Assembly (NCBI RefSeq): GCF_014694385.1 | Contig: NZ_JAAOCA010000006.1 | Coordinates: 149,272 to 213,271, forward strand | Length of the DNA stretch: 64,000 nt | Source of the DNA: Pseudomonas typographi | GTDB taxonomy: Bacteria; Pseudomonadota; Gammaproteobacteria; Pseudomonadales; Pseudomonadaceae | Direction: 5' to 3' | Part shown: positions 8,516-19,205 of the stretch, piece by piece | How positions within the stretch are numbered: position 1 is the stretch's first letter | Layout of the letters: each line of letters starts with the position of its first letter | The notes under the pieces: generated by a model | Told to the model about the DNA's origin: nothing | Database searches by the model: none | The model's input: the letters and a program-made list of their open reading frames with translations, nothing else | Translations under genes and position numbers: made by a program

Positions 8516-9154
8516 ATGCCCATACGCGAAATACGCCACCCGCTGATCCGCCATAAGCTCGGCTTGATGCGCCGCGCCGGCATCAGCACGAAAAACTTCC
8601 GCGAACTGGCACAGGAGGTTGGCGCGTTGTTGACCTATGAAGCGACCAAGGACCTACCCCTGGAGGCCTACGAAATAGAAGGCTGGTGCGGCACGGTGCA
8701 GGCCGAGAAGATCGCCGGCAAGAAGATCACGGTGGTGCCCATCCTGCGCGCGGGTATCGGTATGCTCGACGGCGTGCTCAGCCTGATCCCTGGGGCGAAG
8801 GTCAGCGCCGTGGGCGTGGCGCGCAATGAAGAAACCCTGCAGGCGCATACCTACCTCGAAAAGCTCGTGACCGGGATCGACGAACGCCTGGCCATGATCA
8901 TCGATCCGATGCTGGCCACCGGCGGCTCGATGGTGGCGACCATCGACCTGTTGAAGAAGGCCGGCTGCCGCGACATCCGCGCCATGGTGCTGGTGGCGGC
9001 CCCCGAAGGCATCGCCGCGGTGGAAAAGGCGCACCCGGATGTGCAGATCTACACCGCCTCGATCGACCAATGCTTGAACGCGCAAGGCTACATCATCCCG
9101 GGCCTGGGCGATGCCGGCGATAAGATTTTCGGCACCAAGCAGAAGGACGCCTGA
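8516..9154 (+). CDS. upp: Uracil phosphoribosyltransferase
   Basis: The 212-residue enzyme converts uracil and PRPP to UMP. It carries [13 protein letters not shown] near residue 75 and the PRPP motif [13 protein letters not shown] near residue 127, both diagnostic of Upp; length is normal (208-212). GGAG at about 8504 provides the ribosome-binding site. uraA follows after 2 bp, so uptake and salvage of uracil are co-expressed. Confidence 0.96.
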   Translation: MPIREIRHPLIRHKLGLMRRAGISTKNFRELAQEVGALLTYEATKDLPLEAYEIEGWCGTVQAEKIAGKKITVVPILRAGIGMLDGVLSLIPGAKVSAVGVARNEETLQAHTYLEKLVTGIDERLAMIIDPMLATGGSMVATIDLLKKAGCRDIRAMVLVAAPEGIAAVEKAHPDVQIYTASIDQCLNAQGYIIPGLGDAGDKIFGTKQKDA

Positions 9155-9156
9155 CC

Positions 9157-10410
9157 ATGCAAAGCGAATTCAACGACCCGCTGTGGCGTACGGTGTTGTC
9201 CGGGGCGCAAATGCTTTTCGTGGCCTTCGGTGCGCTGGTGCTGATGCCGTTGATCACCGAGTTGGACCCAAATGTCGCGCTGTTTACCGCCGGCCTCGGC
9301 ACTTTGTTATTCCAGGCCGTGACCGGGCGCCAGGTGCCGGTGTTTTTGGCCTCAAGCTTTGCCTTCATTACCCCGATCATCCTTGCCAAGGGCCAGTTCG
9401 GCGTAGCGGCGACCATGGGCGGGGTGATGGCTGCAGGCTTTGTGTACACCTTTTTGGGCCTGGCGGTAAAAATCAAAGGCACCGGTTTCATCGACCGGCT
9501 GCTGCCGCCGGTGGTGATCGGCCCGGTGGTGATTTCCATCGGCTTGGCGATGGCACCGATCGCCGCCAACATGGCCATGGGCAAAAATGCCGCCGGTATC
9601 GAAGTGATCCCCTACCGCACAGCCATGTTGATTTCCATGCCAGCGCTGCTGACCACCCTGGCAGTGGCGGTGTACGGCCGGGGTATCGTGCGCTTGGTTC
9701 CGATTATTTCGGGGGTGCTGGTGGGCTTTGCGTTGTCGTTCTACTTTCACGTGGTCGCCACCGCGAACATCGCCGCCGCCTCCTGGTTCGCCCTGCCCGC
9801 GTTCACCGCGCCGGCGTTCAACCTGCAGGCGATCTTGTTCATTGTGCCGGTGGCCCTGGCGCCGGCCATCGAACACATCGGCGGGGTGATCGCGGTGGGT
9901 AGCGTGACCGGCCGGGATTACCTGCGTAAACCGGGCCTGCATCGCACGCTGCTCGGTGACGGGCTGGCCACCACGGCCGCCGGCCTATTGGGCGGGCCGC
10001 CCAATACCACCTACGCCGAAGTCACCGGCGCGGTGATGTTAACCAAGAACTACAACCCCAAGATCATGACCTGGGCGGCGCTGTTCGCCATCGCCCTAGC
10101 GTTCATCGGCAAGTTCGGCGCGTTGCTGCAAAGCATTCCAATGCCTGTGATGGGCGGCATCCTGTGCCTGCTGTTCGGCTCGATCGCGGCAGTGGGCATG
10201 AATACGTTGATCCGCCACCAGGTAGACCTGGGCGAGGCACGCAATTTAGTGATCGTATCGGTGACCCTGGTATTCGGCATCGGCGGCGTGCTAGTGGGCA
10301 CCGGCACGGGCCCAGGCGATTTTGGCCTTAAGGGCATCGCGCTATGCGCGTTGGTGGCGGTCGCGTTGAACCTGGTTTTACCCAAGGCCAGTGGCGCGCC
10401 ACCCGCTTGA
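9157..10410 (+). CDS. uraA: Uracil:proton symporter (NCS2 family)
   Basis: The 417-residue protein has about 14 hydrophobic segments and the NCS2/UraA layout, including the short TM10 region GGPPNTTYAEVTGAV (near residues 278-292), where UraA binds uracil with glutamates. It starts 2 bp after upp. A 9-bp hairpin follows the stop. UraA rather than a xanthine transporter is favoured by length and by linkage to upp. Confidence 0.93.
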   Translation: MQSEFNDPLWRTVLSGAQMLFVAFGALVLMPLITELDPNVALFTAGLGTLLFQAVTGRQVPVFLASSFAFITPIILAKGQFGVAATMGGVMAAGFVYTFLGLAVKIKGTGFIDRLLPPVVIGPVVISIGLAMAPIAANMAMGKNAAGIEVIPYRTAMLISMPALLTTLAVAVYGRGIVRLVPIISGVLVGFALSFYFHVVATANIAAASWFALPAFTAPAFNLQAILFIVPVALAPAIEHIGGVIAVGSVTGRDYLRKPGLHRTLLGDGLATTAAGLLGGPPNTTYAEVTGAVMLTKNYNPKIMTWAALFAIALAFIGKFGALLQSIPMPVMGGILCLLFGSIAAVGMNTLIRHQVDLGEARNLVIVSVTLVFGIGGVLVGTGTGPGDFGLKGIALCALVAVALNLVLPKASGAPPA

Positions 10411-10416
10411 TTTGGA

Positions 10417-10438
10417 GCCGCAAGCGGCTGCTTGCGGC
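10417..10438. terminator. Hairpin between uraA and hemH
   Basis: GCCGCAAGC (10417-10425) and GCTTGCGGC (10430-10438) form a perfect 9-bp stem with a tetraloop, 6 bases after the uraA stop and just before the convergent hemH stop. There is no U-run; a bidirectional role is likely but unproven. Confidence 0.45.
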
Positions 10439-10444
10439 CGCGGC

Positions 10445-11473
10445 TCACGGCATAGGTGTGGCCTGCTCACACAGTTGCGCCAACACCTGCGCCCACTGTG
10501 GGTGGTCGTTCAGGCAGGGCACCAGCACCAACTCCTCGCCACCCGCCTCGCGAAACTGTGCGTTACCGCGGATGCCGATTTCCTCCAAGGTTTCGATGCA
10601 ATCGGCAACGAAGGCCGGGCACATCACCAGCAGTTTCTTCACCCCCCGCGCGGCGAGCTCGGCCAGGCGGGCATCGGTGTAGGGTTCGATCCACTTGTTT
10701 TTACCCAGGCGCGACTGAAACGCCACCGACCATTTGCCCTCCGGCAAGCCCGTGGCCGCGGCGAACGCCCGCGCGGTGGCCAAGCACTGACCACGGTAAC
10801 ATACGGCCCGCTCCTCGGCTGTGGCATGCGCGCAGCAGTCGGCGGCGCGCAGGTCGTGGCGGCTATCCTTGGGTAACAATTTACGGATATGGCGCTCTGG
10901 CAACCCATGGAAGCTCAGCAGCAGATGGTCGTAGTCGTGCTCCAACCAAGGCTGGGCGCTTGCCGCCAGAGCCGCGATGTAAGCCGGGTGATCGTAGAAC
11001 GGGCGTAAAGTGCTGAAGGTGATAGGCAGGTTGTGTTCGGCGACCGTGCGCTTGGCCATTTCGACCACCGTGGTCACGGTGCTGTCGGCAAATTGCGGGT
11101 ACAGCGGCGCCAGTGTCACCTGGCGCACCCCTTGGGCCGCCAGGCGCCCCAGCACGCCGGGCAGCGCCGGCTCGCCGTAGCGCATGGCGATCTCCACCGG
11201 CCCATGGGGCCAATGCTCGCGTACCCGCTGTTGCAGGCGGCGCGTCAATTCCACCAATGGCGAGCCCTCCTCCCACCAGATCGAGGCATAGGCATGGGCC
11301 GATTGGGCTGGGCGCTTGAGCAGTATCAGCGACACCAGCAAGCGCCGCAGCGGCCAGGGCAAGTCGATGACATAAGGGTCCATCAGAAATTGATCGAGGT
11401 AACGGCGCACATCGCCCACGGCAGTGGAGGCCGGCGAGCCGAGGTTGACCAGCAGCAAAGCATGATCGGTCAT
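10445..11473 (-). CDS. hemH: Ferrochelatase
   Basis: The 342-residue enzyme inserts Fe2+ into protoporphyrin IX, the last step of haem synthesis. The [11 protein letters not shown]-terminus (residues 7-16) and the [12 protein letters not shown] segment (about 185-196, with the metal-site His) are diagnostic. It lacks extra C-terminal cysteines for an iron-sulphur cluster. It follows the TIGR01777 epimerase gene by 11 bp on the same strand and is probably co-transcribed with it. Confidence 0.95.
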   Translation of the reverse strand: MTDHALLLVNLGSPASTAVGDVRRYLDQFLMDPYVIDLPWPLRRLLVSLILLKRPAQSAHAYASIWWEEGSPLVELTRRLQQRVREHWPHGPVEIAMRYGEPALPGVLGRLAAQGVRQVTLAPLYPQFADSTVTTVVEMAKRTVAEHNLPITFSTLRPFYDHPAYIAALAASAQPWLEHDYDHLLLSFHGLPERHIRKLLPKDSRHDLRAADCCAHATAEERAVCYRGQCLATARAFAAATGLPEGKWSVAFQSRLGKNKWIEPYTDARLAELAARGVKKLLVMCPAFVADCIETLEEIGIRGNAQFREAGGEELVLVPCLNDHPQWAQVLAQLCEQATPMP

Positions 11474-11484
11474 TCAGTGTCCTT

Positions 11485-12387
11485 TCAGTGGTGCGAAAAA
11501 ACGTTATCCAGGGCCGCCTGAAGGTCGCTGTGGCGAAACACGAACCCGGCCTCCAGCAGGCGCTGGGGCAGGGCCTTCTGGCCGCCGAGCAGCAACCCTG
11601 CCATTTCGCCCAAGGCCAGGCGCAGCAACGATTCGGGCAGCGGCACGAGCGCCGGGCGGCGCAGCGCCTTGCCCAGGCGCTGAACGAATTCGCGGTTGCG
11701 AACCGGGTGCGGCGAGCACGCATTATAGGGGCCACTGGCGCCTTCGCGGTTCAACAAAAAATCGATGAGGGCGATTTGATCGTCAATGTGAACCCACGGC
11801 ATCCACTGCCGCCCGGTGCCCAGGCGCCCCCCTAAACCCAACCGAAACGGGAACGCCATGCGCGCCAGCATGCCGCCTTCGCCGCTGAGCACCAGGCCCG
11901 TGCGCACCAGCACTACGCGTAGGCCCAACTCGGCTGCGCGCTCGGCGGTTTCTTCCCAGGCGATACATAACTGGCTGGCAAAATCCTCGCTTACCGGCCC
12001 ACTGGCTTCGGTGAGCTCACGCTGCCCGCCGTCGCCATACCAACCCACCGCCGACCCCGAAATCAACACGCTAGGGCGCTGGCTGCGCTCGCCGAGCCAA
12101 GCCAGAAGCTGTTCGGTGAGGCTAACGCGGCTGGCCCACAGCAACTTGCGCCGGTGGCCCGTCCAAGGGCGGTCGGCAATCGGTGCCCCAGCCAGGTTCA
12201 CCACCGCGTCGACCGGGTCATCGCCCAGTGCCTGCAAGCTACCTACGCCATGCACCGCCGGCCCGCAGCGTTCCGCCACGGTATCGGGCCGGCGGCTCAG
12301 GACGCTCAAGCGGTGGCCGTCGGCCAACCAGCGTTTGCACAGGCTGCGCCCGATCAGCCCGGTACCGCCGGTCAGCAAAATGTGCAT
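11485..12387 (-). CDS. TIGR01777-family epimerase (YfcH-like)
   Basis: This 300-residue NAD(P)-binding protein belongs to the atypical short-chain dehydrogenases. It starts MHILLTGGTGLIGRSL, with the GGTGLIG nucleotide loop at residues 6-12, followed by the SxAVGWYG active-site region near residue 108 and a C-terminal DUF1731 part. The substrate is unknown. ATG 12387 follows GAGGTGACTGCC, a good ribosome-binding site; the longer frame to 12438 has no support. It precedes hemH and is divergent from the light-cassette FAD gene. Confidence 0.88.
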   Translation of the reverse strand: MHILLTGGTGLIGRSLCKRWLADGHRLSVLSRRPDTVAERCGPAVHGVGSLQALGDDPVDAVVNLAGAPIADRPWTGHRRKLLWASRVSLTEQLLAWLGERSQRPSVLISGSAVGWYGDGGQRELTEASGPVSEDFASQLCIAWEETAERAAELGLRVVLVRTGLVLSGEGGMLARMAFPFRLGLGGRLGTGRQWMPWVHIDDQIALIDFLLNREGASGPYNACSPHPVRNREFVQRLGKALRRPALVPLPESLLRLALGEMAGLLLGGQKALPQRLLEAGFVFRHSDLQAALDNVFSHH

Positions 12388-12498
12388 GGCAGTCACCTCG
12401 ATGTGTCTGGCCGCAGGGCCGATGTGGTCTATTTTCACAATCGCAACGCACTAATGGCGGTGCCCGTTCTCAGATAAAACAAGGGTGTTGAGCAAGCG

Positions 12499-12535
12499 AT
12501 AACTTATACCCGTTTTACCGATTGTACAGGCTGGC
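12499..12535 (+). promoter_or_regulatory. Candidate LitR/MerR operator upstream of the FAD oxidoreductase
   Basis: TGTACA at 12523-12528 is preceded exactly 18 bp upstream by TATACC (12505-12510, 4 of 6 matches to TGTACA). The better site at 13636-13659 has the same 18-bp spacing. MerR-type regulators bind such paired half-sites within promoters with long spacers. The regulator gene is two genes downstream. Confidence 0.45.
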
Positions 12536-12560
12536 AAGGCAAGCGTAGTCTGTCCAATGA

Positions 12561-13568
<1,008 letters not shown>

Positions 13569-13634
13569 CCCATCGTGACACGTGCCCGCCGGCACCGGCT
13601 TGGTGTACGCGAGGTAGACTTATCATCGGCATAC

Positions 13635-13660
13635 TTGTACAAAGGCTATAGCCTGTACAA
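13635..13660 (+). promoter_or_regulatory. LitR/MerR-type operator-promoter of the photolyase operon
   Basis: Two TGTACA hexamers (13636-13641 and 13654-13659) flank the perfect palindrome GGCTATAGCC (13644-13653). The site ends 18 bp before the GTG start of the DUF523-DUF1722 gene, so the promoter must overlap it and the mRNA leader would be very short. The arrangement fits MerR-family control by the LitR-like gene in the same operon. Confidence 0.6.
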
Positions 13661-13678
13661 CTTAATGCCGAGGTCCAT

Positions 13679-14641
13679 GTGCTTGAATCCACGCCAGCCA
13701 AGCCCAAGGTCGCTATCAGTGCTTGCTTAATGGGCGCGCCGGTGCGCTACAACGGCGGCCATAAGCAGTCAGCCTACTGCCGCGACTCGCTCAGCAAGCA
13801 TTTCGATTTCGTAAACGTGTGCCCGGAAGTGGCCGTCGGCCTGGGTACGCCGCGCCAGCCTATACGCCTGGTCGGCGCGGCCGGGCGGGTAAGGGCGGTC
13901 GGCGCGGTGGACCCAGGGCTAGACGCCACTGACGCCCTGGCCGCTTACGCCAAGCACATGGCGCGGCAGTTGGGTGACATTTGTGGGTACATCTTTATGC
14001 AAAAATCGCCCTCCTGCGGTGTAGAGCGCGTGAAGCTGTACCGTGAAAACGGCACCCCACAATTTGATACGGCCAGCGGCGTGTATGCCAAGGTGTTTTG
14101 CGAGCACAGGCCAGATGTACCGGTCGAGGAAGCGGGCCGCCTGTGCGACCCGGTACTGCGGGAGAACTTCATCGTACGGGTGTATGCCTATGCCGCCTGG
14201 CAGCAGTTGCTGGCACAGGGCCTGAGTCGCCAGGCGATGACGCGCTTCCATGCTCGCTACAAATACCAGTTGATGGCCAATGACCCGCTGCAATACAAAG
14301 CATTGGGTAGGCTGTTGGGCACGGCTGGGCAGGCGAGCCTGGAGGCTGTGGCGCAGCGTTATTTCGGCGGCCTGATGCAGGCCCTGAAGCGCTGCGCGAC
14401 CCGAGGTAGCCATACCAATGTGTTGATGCATATCTGTGGCTATTTGCGCCGCTCGTTGAGCGCCGCAGACAAAGCAGAGCTCAGCGGCCTGATTTTGCAG
14501 TACCGTGATGGTATCGTGCCACTCATCGTACCGCTTACACTGATCAAGCATTTGTTTCGCCTATATCCGGACCCTTACATCGCTCAGCAGGTCTACTTGC
14601 AACCGCACCCTGAAAACCTGAGCCTCAGAAATGCGATTTGA
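13679..14641 (+). CDS. DUF523-DUF1722 (YbgA-type) protein
   Basis: The 320-residue protein has an N-terminal DUF523 domain (about residues 8-150) with conserved cysteines in SACLMGAPVRYNGGHK, CPEVAVGLG and KSPSCGV, possibly a metal or cluster site. A C-terminal helical DUF1722 domain (about 185-310) resembles E. coli YbgA, which also lies next to photolyase. The biochemical function is unknown. The start is GTG with AGGT six bases upstream; the ATG at 13677 is out of frame. The MerR gene follows after 3 bp. Confidence 0.85.
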   Translation: MLESTPAKPKVAISACLMGAPVRYNGGHKQSAYCRDSLSKHFDFVNVCPEVAVGLGTPRQPIRLVGAAGRVRAVGAVDPGLDATDALAAYAKHMARQLGDICGYIFMQKSPSCGVERVKLYRENGTPQFDTASGVYAKVFCEHRPDVPVEEAGRLCDPVLRENFIVRVYAYAAWQQLLAQGLSRQAMTRFHARYKYQLMANDPLQYKALGRLLGTAGQASLEAVAQRYFGGLMQALKRCATRGSHTNVLMHICGYLRRSLSAADKAELSGLILQYRDGIVPLIVPLTLIKHLFRLYPDPYIAQQVYLQPHPENLSLRNAI

Positions 14642-14644
14642 ACC

Positions 14645-15577
14645 ATGACCCCATCACTCGCCCCGCAAGACGACGCCGAATATGGCAAAGCCCTGGCCGA
14701 TGGCTGGCTGCCGATCCGCGAAGTATCCCGGCGCACGGGGGTGAACCCGGTGACGCTGCGCGCTTGGGAGCGGCGCTACGGCCTGATCGTGCCGCACCGC
14801 ACGCCCAAGGGGCACCGGTTGTATTCGAGCGAGCACCTCGAACGTATCGAAACCGTGCTGACCTGGCTCAACCGCGGGGTGGCGGTTAGCCAAGTAAAGG
14901 CGCTGCTCGACAAAAACAAACCTGCCGAACGCATCCAGCACCGCACCGAGGGTGAATGGGTACCCGCGCAGCAGCAGTTGATCAGCGCCATTGCCGACTT
15001 AGCCGAACGGCGCCTGGATGATCGTTTCAACCAGGCCATGGCGCTGTACCCGCCCGCCACCCTGTGCGGCCAGTTGCTGATGCCGCTGCTGCGCGAGTTG
15101 GAGTTGCGCTGGCAAGGCCAGCCGGGCACCGCGGCTGAGCGGGCGTTCTTCTTCGGTTGGCTGCGCAGCAAACTGGGGGCGCGGATCTACCACAACAACC
15201 GCCAGCTCAATGGCGCGCCGCTGCTGTTCATCAACCTGTCCGACGCGATGCTGGAGCCGGCTCTGTGGTTTACTGCCTGGCTGGCCAGCAGCGCCGACTG
15301 CCCAGTAGAAGTGTTCGACTGGCCGTTGCCGCCCGGGGAGTTGGACCCGGCGCTGGAGCGCCTTGGCGCGCGCGGGGCGGTGCTGTATTCCAGCCGCCCG
15401 CTTAATCTCGACACCCTTGCCGGGCGGGTGAGCACATCGCGCTATGTACTGTTGGCCGGGCCCTGCGTTGAAATCCACCGTAGCGACTTGGCGCTGCATG
15501 CCGACTTGGGCGAACTGCCACTGGCCGCTTCGCCTTTGGACGCCTACCGCCAATTGCAATCGACCAAGCTGCTCTGA
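14645..15577 (+). CDS. LitR-like MerR-family regulator without B12 motifs
   Basis: The 310-residue protein has a MerR winged helix at residues 20-85 (IREVSRRTGVNPVTLRAWERR, then the RYG and HRLYS elements). A C-terminal region follows with the size and layout of the helical bundle plus cobalamin-binding fold of CarH/LitR. The B12-binding features are missing: no E/DxHxxG motif is present, and the W-x9-EH motif is replaced by a W-x8-ER version near residue 157. That fits class II LitR, which I recall being described in P. putida as working with a LOV photoreceptor. It probably represses this cassette, including its own operon. Confidence 0.8.
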   Translation: MTPSLAPQDDAEYGKALADGWLPIREVSRRTGVNPVTLRAWERRYGLIVPHRTPKGHRLYSSEHLERIETVLTWLNRGVAVSQVKALLDKNKPAERIQHRTEGEWVPAQQQLISAIADLAERRLDDRFNQAMALYPPATLCGQLLMPLLRELELRWQGQPGTAAERAFFFGWLRSKLGARIYHNNRQLNGAPLLFINLSDAMLEPALWFTAWLASSADCPVEVFDWPLPPGELDPALERLGARGAVLYSSRPLNLDTLAGRVSTSRYVLLAGPCVEIHRSDLALHADLGELPLAASPLDAYRQLQSTKLL

Positions 15578-15584
15578 GGCATCC

Positions 15585-17015
15585 ATGGCCGCCAGCCTCG
15601 ACCGCCAGTTGCTGTGGCTACGCACTGACCTGCGGGTGCACGACAATACCGCTTTGGCCAAGGCCTGCGGCGCCGGCCCCACCCTGGCGCTGTACCTGAT
15701 CAGCCCGGGCCAATGGCAACAACATGACGATGCCCCGTGCAAGGTCGACTTCTGGCTTCGCAACCTCAAGGCCATGGCCACCGAACTTCAGGCATTGAAC
15801 GTTCCGCTGCTGATACGCAGCACCCCTACCTGGGCACAAGCGCCCCAAGTGGTTGCGCAACTGTGCCAAGAGCATGGCGTGCAGCAGGTGCATTGCAACC
15901 GCGAGCACGGCTTTAACGAAACCCGCCGCGACGCCGCGGTAGCCGGGGCCCTTGAGCAGCGCGGGGTGGGGCTGACCTCATGGGTAGATGCCACCCTGTT
16001 CGAGCCCGGCACCGTGCTGACCCGCGACGGCCACTATTTCAAGGTGTTCGGCCAATTCCGCAAGGTCTGCATGCAGCGCCTACAGCACAGCCCGCCGGGT
16101 ATTGCCATGCGGCCCAGCGTGCAAGCGCCACTGGGTATTGCCAGCGATGGCGTGCCCGACTCGGTAGAAGGCTTTGCCATACCCCCAGCACGCCTGCGCG
16201 AGCATTGGCCAGCAGGGGAAGGCGAAGCCCGGCGACGGCTGGGAGACTTCATCGATGCCCGGCTGGACTATTACGCCAGTGAACGCGACCTGCCCTCGCG
16301 CCTGGGCACCAGCACATTATCGGCTTACCTCAGCGCCGGCGTGATATCACCCCGGCAGTGCTTGCAGGCTGCGCTGCAGCATAATAACGGCGAACTCGAC
16401 AGCGGCAATGCAGGCGCCATCACCTGGATCGGCGAGCTGATTTGGCGGGAATTCTACAAGCACGTGTTGGTGGGTTTCCCGCGGGTTTCGATGCACCGGG
16501 CATTTCGCCGGGAAACCGAAGCGCTACCGTGGCGCCATGCACCCAGCGAGTTGCAGGCCTGGCAACAAGGCCGCACGGGGATTCCGATCATTGACGCCGC
16601 CATGCGCCAGTTGCTCGAGTTGGGCTGGATGCATAACCGCCTGCGCATGTTGGTGGCGATGTTCCTGAGCAAGAACCTGTTGATCGATTGGCGCGAGGGC
16701 GAGCGGTTCTTCATGCGCCACCTGATCGACGGCGACCTGGCGGCCAACAATGGCGGCTGGCAATGGAGCGCGTCCACCGGCACCGATTCGGTGCCCTACT
16801 TCAGGCTGTTCAACCCCCTAAGCCAGTCGGAGAAATTCGACCACGACGGGGTATTCCTCAAACAGTGGTTGCCCGAACTCAGGGGGCTGGCCAGCAAAGA
16901 GGTGCATAACCCGGCGGCGCTAGGCGACTTATTTGGGCAAGTGGCCTACCCCAAGCCGATCGTCGACCTCAAACACAGCCGGGAGCGGGCGTTGAGTGCC
17001 TTCAGAAACTTATGA
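15585..17015 (+). CDS. phrB: Deoxyribodipyrimidine photolyase
   Basis: The 476-residue enzyme repairs cyclobutane pyrimidine dimers using blue light and FAD. The N-terminal antenna domain begins QLLWLRTDLRVHDNTAL (about residues 7-23). The C-terminal FAD domain includes FYKHVLVGFPRVS, MHNRLRMLVAMFLSKNLLIDW and NGGWQWSASTGTD, the regions that bind FAD and carry the tryptophan electron chain. ATG 15585, with GAGGC upstream and 7 bp after the regulator stop, is the right start; the in-frame 15444 start lies inside the regulator gene. It ends the light cassette. Confidence 0.95.
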   Translation: MAASLDRQLLWLRTDLRVHDNTALAKACGAGPTLALYLISPGQWQQHDDAPCKVDFWLRNLKAMATELQALNVPLLIRSTPTWAQAPQVVAQLCQEHGVQQVHCNREHGFNETRRDAAVAGALEQRGVGLTSWVDATLFEPGTVLTRDGHYFKVFGQFRKVCMQRLQHSPPGIAMRPSVQAPLGIASDGVPDSVEGFAIPPARLREHWPAGEGEARRRLGDFIDARLDYYASERDLPSRLGTSTLSAYLSAGVISPRQCLQAALQHNNGELDSGNAGAITWIGELIWREFYKHVLVGFPRVSMHRAFRRETEALPWRHAPSELQAWQQGRTGIPIIDAAMRQLLELGWMHNRLRMLVAMFLSKNLLIDWREGERFFMRHLIDGDLAANNGGWQWSASTGTDSVPYFRLFNPLSQSEKFDHDGVFLKQWLPELRGLASKEVHNPAALGDLFGQVAYPKPIVDLKHSRERALSAFRNL

Positions 17016-17043
17016 ACGCGGAATGCAGGCAACGCCCAGGGGG

Positions 17044-17562
17044 CTATAGCGGCATCTTGTAGTTGAGCGAATACGCTTCGATACCATCGTTCGGCTCTTT
17101 GATGCCGGCATTGGAATAGTGAATCGCGCGAATGCTCAACTCATGCCCACCGGCGAATTGCACACCCAGGCCAAGGCGGTCTTCGAAGTTGAAAGACGAG
17201 CCCAGTTTTTTGTCTTCGATCTGGGTTTGCGAAAACAACGCCACACCGATGCCTAAATCGACGAAGGGCTTGACCGAGCCGCCGCCGAATTCATAACGGA
17301 ACACGGGGGCAAAGGAAATACTGTTGTTACTGGAGTGGTCGTCGCCGTCCCAATAAGTGTACCCGGCGTCCCAATAGCCCGTGAGCCGGCCCGCGCCGGT
17401 TTGCCACCAGCTTTTGTCCCAATCGATCTGGTAACCCAAGCGATACACCTGGGTAGACTCCCCGGTTTCCCCTGCCGAGAAAGTCAGGCCGTCGGCCTGT
17501 GCTGCCACGCTGTACCCCACCGCCAATGCCGCCAATGCGGCAAGCCCCATCAGTCGCTTCAT
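17044..17562 (-). CDS. pagL: Lipid A 3-O-deacylase (acyloxyacyl hydrolase)
   Basis: The 172-residue precursor has a signal peptide (about 23 residues ending AQA) and forms an 8-strand outer-membrane barrel. It removes the 3-O-acyl chain of lipid A. The catalytic His-x-Ser followed by Glu 14 residues after the His is present in IHYSNAGIKEPNDGIEA, matching P. aeruginosa PagL (His149, Ser151, Glu163). The C-terminus ends in hydrophobic YKMPL. It converges on phrB. Confidence 0.9.
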   Translation of the reverse strand: MKRLMGLAALAALAVGYSVAAQADGLTFSAGETGESTQVYRLGYQIDWDKSWWQTGAGRLTGYWDAGYTYWDGDDHSSNNSISFAPVFRYEFGGGSVKPFVDLGIGVALFSQTQIEDKKLGSSFNFEDRLGLGVQFAGGHELSIRAIHYSNAGIKEPNDGIEAYSLNYKMPL

Positions 17563-17662
17563 CGATGAACTTCCTGTGTTGTTTTTTCCAAATAGGCGCA
17601 GCTATAGAAAACGGCATAGGTTTGTAAGTTCACTGGTGCACTACGGGTTTTTCACGTTTTTT

Positions 17663-18457
17663 TTACACCGGCAGCGAGGCGACTTCGCCGGGCGCAAAAC
17701 CCAGCCGGCCCAGTACCTGCGCGAACTGCTCGCGGTCGCCACTGGTCCAGTAACGCACCGGCGCCGATGCCGTGTCTGACAGTAACCCGAATTGGCCAAG
17801 CAGGCGCTGCGCCTGGCGGGCCACCGCGGCACCGGTATCGATCAGCACCACCTCAGGTGGCACACGCTGGGCAAGCAAGGGGCGTAGGAAGGGGTAATGG
17901 GTGCAGCCCAGGATCAGTGTGTCGCAACCGGCCGCCAGCAACGGTTGCAGGTAGCAGTCGAGCAGCGCGCACAGCGCGGGGCTGTGCAGGTCGCCGGTTT
18001 CGATCAGTTCCACCAGCCCCGGGCAGGGCTGGGTGAGCACCTTCACGTCGGTGGCAAAACGGTCGAGCAACGCCGCAAAGCGCGCACTTTGCAGGGTGCC
18101 AGTGGTAGCCAGCACACCGACCACCCCGTTGCGGGTGGCGCTGGCGGCCGGCTTCACGGCAGGCTCCATGGCCACCAGCGGCCAGCCTGGGTAGCGTTCG
18201 CGCAGGTCGGCGGCGGCTGCCACGGTGGCGGTATTGCAAGCGAGCACCAGGGCCTTGGCACCTTGCCCACGGAAAAACTGCGCCACGCGGGCCAAACGCT
18301 CGCGGATGAACGCCGGTGTTTTATCACCGTAAGGGCAGTGCCCGCCGTCGGCCACATACAGGAACGATTCGTTCGGCAACAGGGCCTGTAATTCGCGCAG
18401 CACCGACAACCCGCCGATGCCGGAATCAAATACAGCCACCGCCGCGTTAGCCGCCAT
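17663..18457 (-). CDS. murI: Glutamate racemase
   Basis: The 264-residue cytoplasmic enzyme makes D-glutamate for peptidoglycan. Motifs are [16 protein letters not shown] (residues 8-23), [10 protein letters not shown] with the first catalytic Cys, and [11 protein letters not shown] with the second catalytic Cys. It overlaps the 3' end of moeB by 11 bases, so the two are translationally coupled within the prfA-prmC-moeB-murI series. Confidence 0.95.
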   Translation of the reverse strand: MAANAAVAVFDSGIGGLSVLRELQALLPNESFLYVADGGHCPYGDKTPAFIRERLARVAQFFRGQGAKALVLACNTATVAAAADLRERYPGWPLVAMEPAVKPAASATRNGVVGVLATTGTLQSARFAALLDRFATDVKVLTQPCPGLVELIETGDLHSPALCALLDCYLQPLLAAGCDTLILGCTHYPFLRPLLAQRVPPEVVLIDTGAAVARQAQRLLGQFGLLSDTASAPVRYWTSGDREQFAQVLGRLGFAPGEVASLPV

Positions 18458-19205
18458 GGCCAGTGCCGCACACGGCGCAGCCTGGGTCGCGCTTCACGCG
18501 CAGCTCGCGAAAATGTGCACCCAGGGCATCGACCAGCAATAGCCGGCCTATTAATGGCTCACCGAAGCCGGCCAGCAGCTTGAGCGCCTCCAGCGCCTGT
18601 AAGCTACCGACCAGCCCCACCAACGGCCCGAGCACGCCAGCCTCACTGCACGTTAATGCCTCATCGCTGCCATGGCCGTACAGGCAGTGGTAACAGGGGC
18701 TGTTCGCCTGGCGCGGGTCGAACACCGCTAACTGCCCCTCCAGGCGAACCGCCGCGCCGCTGACCAGCGGCACCTTGGCCGCCACGCAAGCCGCATTGAC
18801 CGCTTCGCGGGTGGTGAAGTTGTCGGAGCAGTCGAGTACCACGTCCACCCCCGCCACGGCCTGGGCAAGCGCCTGGGCGCCCAGCACGCCACGGTGCGGT
18901 ACCAGGCGCACGCCCGGGTTGAGTTCGCCCAGCCGCTGCAACGCCGAGTCCACCTTGGCCAGGCCAATGCTGGCCTGGCTGTGCAGCACCTGGCGTTGCA
19001 GGTTGGTGAGGTCTACCGTGTCGAAATCGGCCAAGTGCAATTCGCCTACCCCGGCGGCCGCCAGGTAAAGCGCCACGGGCGAGCCCAGCCCGCCGAGCCC
19101 CACGATCAGCGCGCGCGAGGCTTTCAGGCGCAACTGCCCAGCCACGTCCACCTGCGCTAGCAAAATTTGCCGGCTGTAGCGCAACAGCTCGTCGTCGCTC
19201 AGCAT
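18447..19205 (-). CDS. moeB: Molybdopterin-synthase adenylyltransferase
   Basis: The 252-residue E1-like enzyme adenylates the C-terminus of MoaD in molybdopterin synthesis. It begins with the RYSRQILL segment, carries the ATP site [19 protein letters not shown] (about residues 36-54), and binds zinc with two CxxC pairs (CYHC and CAVC at the C-terminus). It lacks a rhodanese domain, so it is MoeB rather than a ThiF or MOCS3 type. It overlaps prmC by 7 bases upstream and murI downstream. Confidence 0.92.
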   Translation of the reverse strand: MLSDDELLRYSRQILLAQVDVAGQLRLKASRALIVGLGGLGSPVALYLAAAGVGELHLADFDTVDLTNLQRQVLHSQASIGLAKVDSALQRLGELNPGVRLVPHRGVLGAQALAQAVAGVDVVLDCSDNFTTREAVNAACVAAKVPLVSGAAVRLEGQLAVFDPRQANSPCYHCLYGHGSDEALTCSEAGVLGPLVGLVGSLQALEALKLLAGFGEPLIGRLLLVDALGAHFRELRVKRDPGCAVCGTGHGG

